Positions 43,201 through 50,292 of a DNA stretch of 64,000 bases are shown one piece after another. The notes beneath the pieces were generated by a model. The model was not told the origin of the DNA, searched no databases, and saw nothing but the letters and a program-made list of their open reading frames with translations. Within the stretch, counting starts at the first letter, position 1. The number at the start of each line of letters is the position of its first letter. The stretch covers positions 1-64,000 of the forward strand of contig JAZRWI010000019.1 of the NCBI GenBank assembly GCA_045599645.1. The letters run 5' to 3'. The DNA is from RUG334 sp045599645. Its GTDB lineage: Bacteria > Muiribacteriota > Ozemobacteria > Ozemobacterales > Ozemobacteraceae. The translations under genes and the position numbers were made by a program.

Positions 43201-45576
43201 GTTATGGATGTTGCAGTTAACATCGTCCTCGCCGACAATGTAACAGTAGGAACTACTGTTCCAAACATGACTACAATAGCCAGAACCTATAAATTCGACT
43301 ACATGGCTCCAAAGATTAACATCACAACAACCAATGGCGCCAAGTATTGTAAGAATCTTTTAAAAGTAAAGGCAAATGCTGAAGATCAAGGTACTGATCA
43401 AAATCTTCAGGTTACCAAGATTGAATACAGTGAAGACGGTGTTAACTGGAATCCACTTACAGTAACCGGTTTGCCGGCTAAATCAGCTGACTTCACTCTT
43501 GAACTTGACATCGCCAACAAGGAAGAAAAGACTTATTCTATCCAGTTCAGAGCTGTTGACCGTGCAGGTAATACATCCACACCAAAGGCTTTCAGCTATA
43601 CTATTGATAGAACAGGCCCAAGCGCTCCAGAGCTTACTATCCCATTGGCCGACTACACTGTTAATAAGCGCAGTCAGACCTTCAAATGGGCAGCCAGCAA
43701 TGGTGCAACAACCTATGTATTCCAGGTTTCTGACGATTCCTCCTTCAATAATGTTCTCAACTCTATTACAAGCACTGATTATCCATCACTGAAGGGCACA
43801 ATAACCAGTACAACTGATGGTTCATTCGGTCTTCCAAAGGATGGGAACTTCTATTGGAGAGTAGCTGCTATTGAAAAGTGTGAAGATGGTTATAACCTCA
43901 GCGATTGGTCTACAACCCGCAGAGTAATCGTAGATAGCGTTAAGCCATATATCCTTTCAGTATCACCTTCTCCAAGCAGTTCTAACACTGTATCAACCGG
44001 TATGGTAACCTTTACCATCAGATTCAGTGAAACTCTTGATGCAACAACAGATATCTCAGCTACCTTGACCTCCGCTGGTGGTCAGGTAATGAAGATAGAA
44101 AAAATCAGCTGCACCGGTGATACCTGGACAGGCACCACTGTTATTCCAAAAAATAACAGCGCATTATATGACGGAAACGCAATAATCTCTGTTCAGGGTG
44201 CAAAAGACCTTGCTGGTAACACCATGGCCATAGATACAACACATACAATTGTTGTAAATACAGGTCCATCCTTCACCACCAAGCTGTTCTCTAACCCGGC
44301 CAATGAATACGAAATAACCATTCTGACCAGAGCCAGTGAATCTTTGCAGAGCGCTCCAAGCGTATATGTAAAGCAGAATTCAGTAAAGACTCCGGTTACA
44401 ATGAATTTCCTTAAGGATCGTTTCTATTCAGGCTCTTATAAGATTGACAAGGAAAATCCTGGTAAAGCCTACATAACCCTTTCAGGCACAGACCTCTATG
44501 GTATGGTAGGCAACAGCACTGTTGAATTCACAATTGCAGATGTTAACGCATCTTCAAGATTGAGCGTCACCAGCTCTACAGGCCGTTCAAGCCTCAAAGC
44601 TGCTGAAGGTTCAACAAACTCTCCGACATCAATCTTCATAATTGATAGAGAAATGCTTGAATCTCCATTCATCCCGGACAAAACCATCAGCTCTTCAGTA
44701 AGAGCCAGTGCAGGCATCAGAGCTTCTGCAACAGGCAAAGAAAAGAATTCTGAACTTGTTGGTGTTCTCGGCCTTGACCAAATTGGTCCAAGCAGCACCA
44801 AGCTCAAGAAATGCATGCTCTATACTGCTGATGTTAACGGCGAAGTAATCACAGCTAACCCAGAAAAGGTAAGCATCTACCGTCAGGATTCTAACGGCAA
44901 ATGGATTTACCAGGGCGGTTCTCTTAAGGATTACAAGATCTCTGCTCAGCTTACAGGTCTTGGTCGTCTAGCCCTCATGGTTGACGAAACATCACCAAGA
45001 ATGAGTTCAATCTCACCTGCAAATCTTGAAAAGCTTGATACTAACAGACCAGAAATCAAAGGTCAGTTTGTTGATAATGGTTCCGGTCTCGAAGCAGATT
45101 CCTTCAAGCTTTATATCGATGACCTCCAGGTTAATGATGTAATCCTTGAACGCGACGGCAGCTTCAAATATCAGGTTAAGCAGAGTCTTAAAGCTGGTAA
45201 GCATCAGATTGTATGTGAAGTTAAGGACAAAGTTGGGAACAGCTTCAGAAAAGCACTTGATTTCACTGCTCCAACCGAACTTAATATTGGTGAATTCCAG
45301 GCTTATCCAAGCCCGGCCAGAGGAAACCACATTTACTTCGGATACAATTTCGGTGCTGCTCCAGAAAGCGTAAGCCTTAAGATTTATGACTCAGCCGGTC
45401 ATATTGTTGCCAAGTTCGGCAAAGACGAATTTGACAGAAGAACAGGTAAAGTCCTTTGGGATCTTACCAATCGTAAAGGCAACCGCGTAGCCAACGGCAC
45501 ATACCTCTATAGATTAGAAGTATCAGCCAATGGTCAGAAGATTAACAAAAAAGGTAAATTCGCAGTATTGAGATAA
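40264..45576 (+). CDS. Giant secreted Ig-like repeat protein with FlgD-type C-terminal domain
   Basis: 1770 residues. The signal peptide is cleaved near LHAD (about 36). Roughly a dozen Ig-like domains of about 100 residues follow, with recurring phrases such as VDTRAPVLSATI, VDTTAPVISRV and RTGPSAPELTI, the pattern of Big-type bacterial Ig domains. The last 90 residues (FQAYPSPARGNHIYFGYNF...GKVLWDLTNRKGNRVANGTY) match the FlgD Ig-like domain, often found at the C-terminus of exported proteins. AGGAG precedes the ATG. A strong terminator follows, so it is monocistronic. Low Cys and high Ser/Thr suit an adhesin or stalk; ligand unknown. Confidence 0.87.
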   Translation: MRQTNVIRLCRDRMKLMLCVMLVLFSCISATLHADVSNVAVNTSFSGGSNKINGSGYVKLDVTWQGDSPSFTAKYKVNGNIVANESAITGNSATTQISAATIGDTGGSAVTIQVQIVDSAGKSAEASSQGVIVDTRAPVLSATITNGPTFSQNSSVRIQITSDKEVNAPTVTCNGVSATMEGSVSVGTSFVYNLQLSSSFPNGSYNVSITAKDTTEPASGANSGSATVGFKVGTSVTGSTSIDGANPGSPTNAPSVTFTGSAPSGVAKITLLDGTSEVSSINTSDTSWTMTIAPAEGSHSYVAVSYDSLNQEISRSSAFQFIADRTAPNPPTVSQEGIPAQTNATSQTFTVNVEGFSTEVSTPVYLQAYNNGSAVGTKYNVTTSGSPINAVVPLSEGNNSIYFQTEDGAGNKSANSETINIQKSGSSSVSVSSTMVDTYSVPAPTTSMMGAGSHSLTVNFNQAVGDTIPTVTITCGGGATLSANGSWSSNTQFTANFTVPANGGASFDGAATIVVTGAKDPYGNVVPEYSSPAAFSIDSSAPISTISGEPNIYVSATNQSVTLNGTVNDGEGSGVDYMKLIVTDAAGTETVTNVPLQTGAQSPWSYNFNASSLAAGEYTLVTSAVDRALPQGNVENYGGKASVKIIVDTTAPVISRVSINNTGIDIPDGMVIASDVTRIVAVATEDGSGLDFNSSSFVLTLTGPTGIAITGEKTNNGNDTMYFDFPTLTEAGDYTVTFTPIDKAGNAAESVTKKFTINKSAPDTVEFSPTSYAVANQTEENLASSQVKAVLSSSAGITPSYNTSTISVRYNGNEVGSKQFSEEALIAKIHDGNIKTDGSHDGSYYVTVVPHSSTGITGAAISSSFIYDTKSPVVTESSPSIKDAETWFGTNTSRFTLTVSDAPKDILENYSGQYPEDAVVAQPGDTSWYNSSGSGVNYDVSSFSWTMADQTSPSFYRDGSKMVVTAPSAPASAGESDPGVMDVAVNIVLADNVTVGTTVPNMTTIARTYKFDYMAPKINITTTNGAKYCKNLLKVKANAEDQGTDQNLQVTKIEYSEDGVNWNPLTVTGLPAKSADFTLELDIANKEEKTYSIQFRAVDRAGNTSTPKAFSYTIDRTGPSAPELTIPLADYTVNKRSQTFKWAASNGATTYVFQVSDDSSFNNVLNSITSTDYPSLKGTITSTTDGSFGLPKDGNFYWRVAAIEKCEDGYNLSDWSTTRRVIVDSVKPYILSVSPSPSSSNTVSTGMVTFTIRFSETLDATTDISATLTSAGGQVMKIEKISCTGDTWTGTTVIPKNNSALYDGNAIISVQGAKDLAGNTMAIDTTHTIVVNTGPSFTTKLFSNPANEYEITILTRASESLQSAPSVYVKQNSVKTPVTMNFLKDRFYSGSYKIDKENPGKAYITLSGTDLYGMVGNSTVEFTIADVNASSRLSVTSSTGRSSLKAAEGSTNSPTSIFIIDREMLESPFIPDKTISSSVRASAGIRASATGKEKNSELVGVLGLDQIGPSSTKLKKCMLYTADVNGEVITANPEKVSIYRQDSNGKWIYQGGSLKDYKISAQLTGLGRLALMVDETSPRMSSISPANLEKLDTNRPEIKGQFVDNGSGLEADSFKLYIDDLQVNDVILERDGSFKYQVKQSLKAGKHQIVCEVKDKVGNSFRKALDFTAPTELNIGEFQAYPSPARGNHIYFGYNFGAAPESVSLKIYDSAGHIVAKFGKDEFDRRTGKVLWDLTNRKGNRVANGTYLYRLEVSANGQKINKKGKFAVLR

Positions 45577-45588
45577 ACCTTGAAATAA

Positions 45589-45622
45589 AAGAGCCTTCCC
45601 ATAACGGGGAGGCTTTTTTTGT
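45589..45622 (+). terminator. Terminator of the giant Ig-like protein gene
   Basis: AGCCTTCCC-ATAA-CGGGGAGGCT followed by T7. Confidence 0.88.
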
Positions 45623-45645
45623 TATTAATTAATGAAGTAAACCTG

Positions 45646-45677
45646 CCGATAATCAAGATAGCTATAATTATCGGAGG
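45646..45677 (+). promoter_or_regulatory. Hairpin covering the ribosome site of the next gene
   Basis: CCGATAAT (45646-45653) pairs with ATTATCGG (45667-45674), whose last bases are part of the Shine-Dalgarno CGGAGG (45672-45677). The stem could mask initiation at 45682. Confidence 0.4.
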
Positions 45678-45681
45678 CTTT

Positions 45682-46326
45682 ATGAAAAACCCATTAAAAC
45701 TATTCATAATGCTACTTGCAGTAATTCCATTAGCTTTTGGAACTGTTGGCTGCAGCGGTGGCGGTGTAAACGGTGAAGGAACCGGCTCCTATGATACCGG
45801 AACTCCAGTTGTCAGAGGTAGTTCTTCAAACGATACCGGTTGGGATTATATCTCAAAAGGTTCATATGAAAGCGCTATAAAATATTTTAACGACGTTCTC
45901 GCTGGTAGCCCGAATGAATCTGAAAAAGCTGAAGCCTACAATGGCATTGGCTGGGCAAAAGCCTATAACGGCCGCCTGAAGGATGGTATGAAATACTTCA
46001 TTATGGCTGCAGACTACTGTGATGACGCCAAGGTAGGTCTTGGCGCAGCTTATGTTCAAGAAGGCACCTTAGCTGACCTGGAAGAAGCTATTGAAGTTCT
46101 TTATGTTAAGCTTGGCCAGAGCAAACCACGCTTCAACTATATTCCAAACAGAGCCACTGGTATAAGCAATGCTGAAGTTCATGCTATGCTTGCTTACTGC
46201 TTCGCAGCAACCGGTGATGCAGAAAAATCCCAGGAACAGCTTGATTACGCTAAGGAACTTGAACCAAACTACACTGGCAAAACTATTGCTCAACTCTTTG
46301 CTGCAATAGAATTCCTCAATAACTGA
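45682..46326 (+). CDS. TPR lipoprotein
   Basis: 214 residues from the ATG at 45682, which follows CGGAGG; an in-frame TTG at 45619 is inside the preceding terminator and is rejected. The lipobox is GTVGC, followed by a Gly/Ser/Thr-rich linker to about residue 55. Two to three TPR-like units occupy the rest (WDYISKGSYESAIKYFNDVL, AYCFAATGDAEKSQEQLDYA). It is followed 36 nt later by another lipoprotein gene, so they are probably cotranscribed. Scaffold role in the outer membrane is inferred. Confidence 0.82.
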   Translation: MKNPLKLFIMLLAVIPLAFGTVGCSGGGVNGEGTGSYDTGTPVVRGSSSNDTGWDYISKGSYESAIKYFNDVLAGSPNESEKAEAYNGIGWAKAYNGRLKDGMKYFIMAADYCDDAKVGLGAAYVQEGTLADLEEAIEVLYVKLGQSKPRFNYIPNRATGISNAEVHAMLAYCFAATGDAEKSQEQLDYAKELEPNYTGKTIAQLFAAIEFLNN

Positions 46327-46362
46327 CAAAAGAAAAGAACAAACCGACATTCCGGAGGCATT

Positions 46363-48195
46363 ATGAAGAATTTTTCTAAGATCATTGCTTTAATAACAGC
46401 AATGATGCTGGTTATAACCATGTGCGGCTGCAGTAAAATCAAAAATAATAAAGCAAGCCGCGGCAATATAACCGGTAAAGTATATGATTCCAATGGTAAG
46501 ATTCTTCCCGGTGCCAAAGTAGAAATTTATGGCGGTAGTCCTTCTACAACTACCGACGCCATGGGCGAATACGTTCTTTCCGGGCTGGAAAGCGGCCAAT
46601 ACAAGGTTGTTGCCACTAATGCCAGCAATACAGTTATTATAATCGTAGACGTAGTCCAGGGCGAAACTACAGAAAACTGTAATCTTACCTTTAAGGTTTC
46701 TGACAGCCTGCCACCGTTGATTACAATGGTAACAGTCGCCAGTCTTACAGAAAATGTAGCAACAATAAGCTGGATAACCAATGAAGCAGCAGACTCTGTT
46801 ATTGATTATGCAACAGGTTCAGTAGGCCTTGCCTACAACATGTCAGCCTCCGATTATGGCATGGTTACAGAGCATTCATTGGCAATAACCGGTTTAATCC
46901 CTGGCCAAACCTACCACTTCAGAGTAAAAAGCAGAGACTTCGAAAGAAACGAAGGCATCTCTTCAGACTATCAGTTCACAACTCCAACAGGCGACGCACC
47001 GGCAACACCCATGGGTTTCGGCGTCAGCATTGCCACTGAAAGCGAAAAGCTTTATCTCACTTGGTTAAGCAACAGTGAAAGCGACTTAGCTGGATATAAT
47101 CTTTATAGAGCAGATTCTATAGACGGCACCTTCAGCAAAGTAAATGCTTCTCCCATTGCTACTGCTGAAGCTGCTGTCACATTCATGGACGAAGGCCTGA
47201 AGGTAGGCATTAAGTATTACTACTTCCTGAAAGCAGTTGACGTTGCAGGCAACGAAAGCCCCAAGAGCGACACTGTTTCAGCAGTTACTCCTGGTATTCT
47301 TGATGAAAACAGAACCTGGACCCTTGCCAACAGCCCATATATCCTCAGAGGAGATTTGCGCGTAAGAGGCGGTTCAGTTCTGACTATCGAGCCAGGTGTT
47401 GAAGTTAAATTCACTACTTCAGACATTACTCCTGATTCCATTGGCGCTACAATGACAGAGCTCATTGTTCAGGGAGGCTTAATGGCTTCAGGCACTGTAA
47501 GCAGACCGATTACCTTCACATCTGCAGAAAGCTTCCCACGCAAGAGCACCTGGGGCGGGATTATTTTCTATGGCACCAATCAGGCAGAAAATATAATGAG
47601 AAACTGTGTAATTATGTTTGCTGACACAGGTATTAAGTGTGACGGTTCTACACCATCCATAGAAAAATGCGAAATCGGTTATTGTGGTGTTGGTATTGAT
47701 GCCGGCCTTTCAACCTCTCTTAACATCAAGGGAAACCTTATTCGTGACTGTGAAGTCGGCCTTACATCACTCGGTTCCAACATACGTAACAACATATTCG
47801 TAAGCAATGGTGTCGCTGCCTCTCTCATGGGTGCTGACTACTTCGAAAACAACACTGTAGACAGCATCATAGGTATTGACGTTGCAGCAGGCACACCAAA
47901 CATCAAAAACAACATATTTACCTATAACAGCACAACAAAAGGTATTTATGGTATCAACCAGACCACTACCATTGCTACACCAACCATCGAATACAATGAC
48001 TTCTACAACATTGCAATTGAATATAACGGTGTAACAGTCAGCACAGGAACCACAAACCTTGCCTCTGACCCGTTGTTTATAGGTGGCACTCCATTCGATT
48101 ACCACCTGCAGACAGAAGCAGCAGGCTATGCTTCAGATTCTCCGTGCTTAAAGGGTGGCGAAGCTGGCTGCCAGATGGGGGCTTATGGTCCGTGA
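46363..48195 (+). CDS. Lipoprotein with fibronectin-III domains and a parallel beta-helix
   Basis: 610 residues. The lipobox TMCGC puts Cys at about 23. A carboxypeptidase-regulatory domain (NITGKVYDSNGKILPGAKV) is followed by two fibronectin type III-like domains (about 115-210 VATISWITNEAADSVIDYAT; 215-305 YLTWLSNSESDLAGYNLYR). A right-handed parallel beta-helix (about 320-600) then has many short coils (NIKNNIFTYN, RNNIFVSNG, IEYNDFYN). Such helices bind or cleave polysaccharides, but I see no catalytic signature. GGAGG ribosome site. It follows the TPR lipoprotein; the shared terminator is at 48213-48252. Confidence 0.85.
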   Translation: MKNFSKIIALITAMMLVITMCGCSKIKNNKASRGNITGKVYDSNGKILPGAKVEIYGGSPSTTTDAMGEYVLSGLESGQYKVVATNASNTVIIIVDVVQGETTENCNLTFKVSDSLPPLITMVTVASLTENVATISWITNEAADSVIDYATGSVGLAYNMSASDYGMVTEHSLAITGLIPGQTYHFRVKSRDFERNEGISSDYQFTTPTGDAPATPMGFGVSIATESEKLYLTWLSNSESDLAGYNLYRADSIDGTFSKVNASPIATAEAAVTFMDEGLKVGIKYYYFLKAVDVAGNESPKSDTVSAVTPGILDENRTWTLANSPYILRGDLRVRGGSVLTIEPGVEVKFTTSDITPDSIGATMTELIVQGGLMASGTVSRPITFTSAESFPRKSTWGGIIFYGTNQAENIMRNCVIMFADTGIKCDGSTPSIEKCEIGYCGVGIDAGLSTSLNIKGNLIRDCEVGLTSLGSNIRNNIFVSNGVAASLMGADYFENNTVDSIIGIDVAAGTPNIKNNIFTYNSTTKGIYGINQTTTIATPTIEYNDFYNIAIEYNGVTVSTGTTNLASDPLFIGGTPFDYHLQTEAAGYASDSPCLKGGEAGCQMGAYGP

Positions 48196-48212
48196 TAAAT
48201 AACTAAAACAAA

Positions 48213-48252
48213 GCAGGCTTCATCATTTATCTGATGAAGCCTGTTCTATTTT
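48213..48252. terminator. Bidirectional terminator
   Basis: GCAGGCTTCATCA-TTTATC-TGATGAAGCCTGT followed by TCTATTTT on the plus strand; A-rich on the other side. It separates convergent genes. Confidence 0.8.
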
Positions 48253-48263
48253 AGGCTTATAGC

Positions 48264-48974
48264 TTACTTACAATTAGTTCTGATATCATTAATCAATGAG
48301 ACAAGAGCATTCTTTACAGTAGAATCAACTTCGAAATCCTGTTCCGGAGTTTCAAGATTGTTGTCTCTTACATAGTTTTTCAAAGCTTCTACAGCCTTTT
48401 CCATATCTGCCTTGCTGATACCATGTTTAATTGCAGTAGTCTTTGGGCTGCCTGCTAGACCGCCATTAGATTCAGACTTAGCTTCGCTATTGGTTTTATC
48501 ATCAGTAAGAAACTTAGTCATATTTGAAGCGGTTTCTGGATCAAGCTTATCCTTTACTAAAGCATACAATACTGTTCTAACAGTGTCTGCGCCTTCAGAA
48601 TCAGCAAGATTCGGGTCATCACCACCAACAATATTACCACAAAGCTTACGATACATTGTGCCAAAAAGCATTTCAGAATAAACCTTTGCGGTTGCTGTAG
48701 CGTTATCCATTACACAATATTTGAAGGTGCTTACAATACTGAGCTTGTCAGACATGAAATCCTGCTTCAATTCAGAGCTTAATTTTTCTACTTCAGAAGC
48801 AGTTTCTGGTTCAAGACAAAGCTTTGCAGATTCAACACCAATTTTGTCGATAGCATCAACAACGATGCCTTTACCAGTGGTGCTGCACCAGTTATATCCC
48901 CAAAAACCAACAACAATCATAAGTACAATTACAGTGACGCAACCTGCGCCAAAACAACCAAGAACCTTTTTCAT
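48264..48974 (-). CDS. Membrane-anchored protein of unknown function
   Basis: 236 residues. An N-terminal Cys/Gly-containing hydrophobic segment (about 4-28) acts as anchor or signal. The rest is helical and acidic. A short internal duplication is visible (LEPETASEVEKLSSEL near 57; LDPETASNMTKFLTDD near 143). No family recognised. It lies 16 nt after the U32 gene and ends the cyclase operon. Confidence 0.7.
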   Translation of the reverse strand: MKKVLGCFGAGCVTVIVLMIVVGFWGYNWCSTTGKGIVVDAIDKIGVESAKLCLEPETASEVEKLSSELKQDFMSDKLSIVSTFKYCVMDNATATAKVYSEMLFGTMYRKLCGNIVGGDDPNLADSEGADTVRTVLYALVKDKLDPETASNMTKFLTDDKTNSEAKSESNGGLAGSPKTTAIKHGISKADMEKAVEALKNYVRDNNLETPEQDFEVDSTVKNALVSLINDIRTNCK

Positions 48975-48990
48975 TTACAAATCCCTTAAA

Positions 48991-50283
48991 TCAATTTTGC
49001 TTCAGGTGCTTTACTTCCTCTACAGGAACAATCATAAACACCTGATCATTTTCACGAACTACGTCGGACAATTTTACACCAACTACGCTGCCTTTTCTAG
49101 CAGTTGTGACAGATTTTCCATCTTCTTCGATAGAAATTACCTTCAAGGTTTTTACACCTGTTGTCGGGCCCTGGAACATCAATTCGTCACCGACGTTAAA
49201 ATCACGGGCTTCAACCTTTATTTCTGCAACAGTAACCTTCTTGAAGAAATTGGTAACAATACCTAGATGAGTCTTTCTATGAGTAGCCTTTGAGCCATTT
49301 CCGCCGCTCCATTCGCTAATCTGGCGACCAAAGAAGAAGCCGTCAGAGAAGCCACGGTTGAATACAGCGTCTGCCTTTTCAATAAGTTCCTTGCGCAATA
49401 CTTCAACATCAGCCTCAAAGGTTGGTTTATTGCGATTTTCCATGTAAAAATCAATAAAGCGTCTATAGCACTTAGTGACTTCACTTACGTATTCAGCACT
49501 GCGACCGCGACCTTCAATTTTCAAGCTGTCAACGCCGGCATCAAGAAGTTTTTCCAAGAAGGGTAGTGAGCAAAGATCCTTGGGGCTCATAACGTAATTC
49601 TGGCCCAGCAGAAATTCCTTGCCTTCGCGTATATCCTTAATCAAGTATTCTCTGCGACATGGCTGGCGACATTCCCCACGGTTTGCTGATTCCCCGAAAG
49701 CAAACTGGGACATGAAGCAGCGACCGCTGACAGAAACACACATAGCACCATGAGCAAAAACTTCTATTTCTATCTTTTCAGCGTCAGCGCCCAGCAAGTG
49801 CTTCAAGTTACGCCTGATATTTGTGACTTCCTCTAATGTACATTCGCGGGCAAGAACAAAGCGGCAGATACCGAAGCTTTTGTATAAAAATGCCATAGAA
49901 TGTGCGTTGGCCACAGACATCTGAGTAGAAAGGATAACCTTCATTTTGTGCTTTAATGCAAGCTCTACCACAGAAAAATCCCAGCAGATAATTGCATCAA
50001 TACCTGCTTCTGCAGCAGCATTTATGAGTTTTTCGGCCAATTCTGTCTCGTGATCAAAAATAATTGTATTTAAGGCAAGATAAGCCTTAGCCTTTGCTTC
50101 ATGGCACTGTCTGGCCACTTCAGGCAAATCCTCAACAGCAAAGTTCTTTGCATTGGCTCTCATATTCATTGATACAATACCGAAATAAACAGCATCAGCG
50201 CCAGAATCAAGAGCAGCCCTGAGGCTAATCATATCACCAGCCGGGGCCATAAGCTCCGGTCGTCTTAATGCGATTTCTTCCAT
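48991..50283 (-). CDS. Peptidase U32-family protein (TrhP/YegQ-like)
   Basis: 430 residues. The N-terminal TIM-barrel-like start LMAPAGDMISLRAALDSGAD and LALNTIIFD are typical of the family. The Cys set in HGAMCVSVSGRC and GECRQPCRREY matches the iron-sulfur ligands known or proposed for RNA-hydroxylating U32 enzymes. The substrate-binding block DSLKIEGRGRSAEYVSEV follows. A C-terminal beta-barrel domain is present (VGDELMFQGPTTGVKTL). In E. coli such proteins (TrhP, RlhA) hydroxylate tRNA U34 or 23S rRNA rather than cut peptides; I infer tRNA hydroxylation here. It starts 9 nt after the cyclase gene in the same operon. Confidence 0.9.
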   Translation of the reverse strand: MEEIALRRPELMAPAGDMISLRAALDSGADAVYFGIVSMNMRANAKNFAVEDLPEVARQCHEAKAKAYLALNTIIFDHETELAEKLINAAAEAGIDAIICWDFSVVELALKHKMKVILSTQMSVANAHSMAFLYKSFGICRFVLARECTLEEVTNIRRNLKHLLGADAEKIEIEVFAHGAMCVSVSGRCFMSQFAFGESANRGECRQPCRREYLIKDIREGKEFLLGQNYVMSPKDLCSLPFLEKLLDAGVDSLKIEGRGRSAEYVSEVTKCYRRFIDFYMENRNKPTFEADVEVLRKELIEKADAVFNRGFSDGFFFGRQISEWSGGNGSKATHRKTHLGIVTNFFKKVTVAEIKVEARDFNVGDELMFQGPTTGVKTLKVISIEEDGKSVTTARKGSVVGVKLSDVVRENDQVFMIVPVEEVKHLKQN

Positions 50284-50292
50284 TTTAACTCC

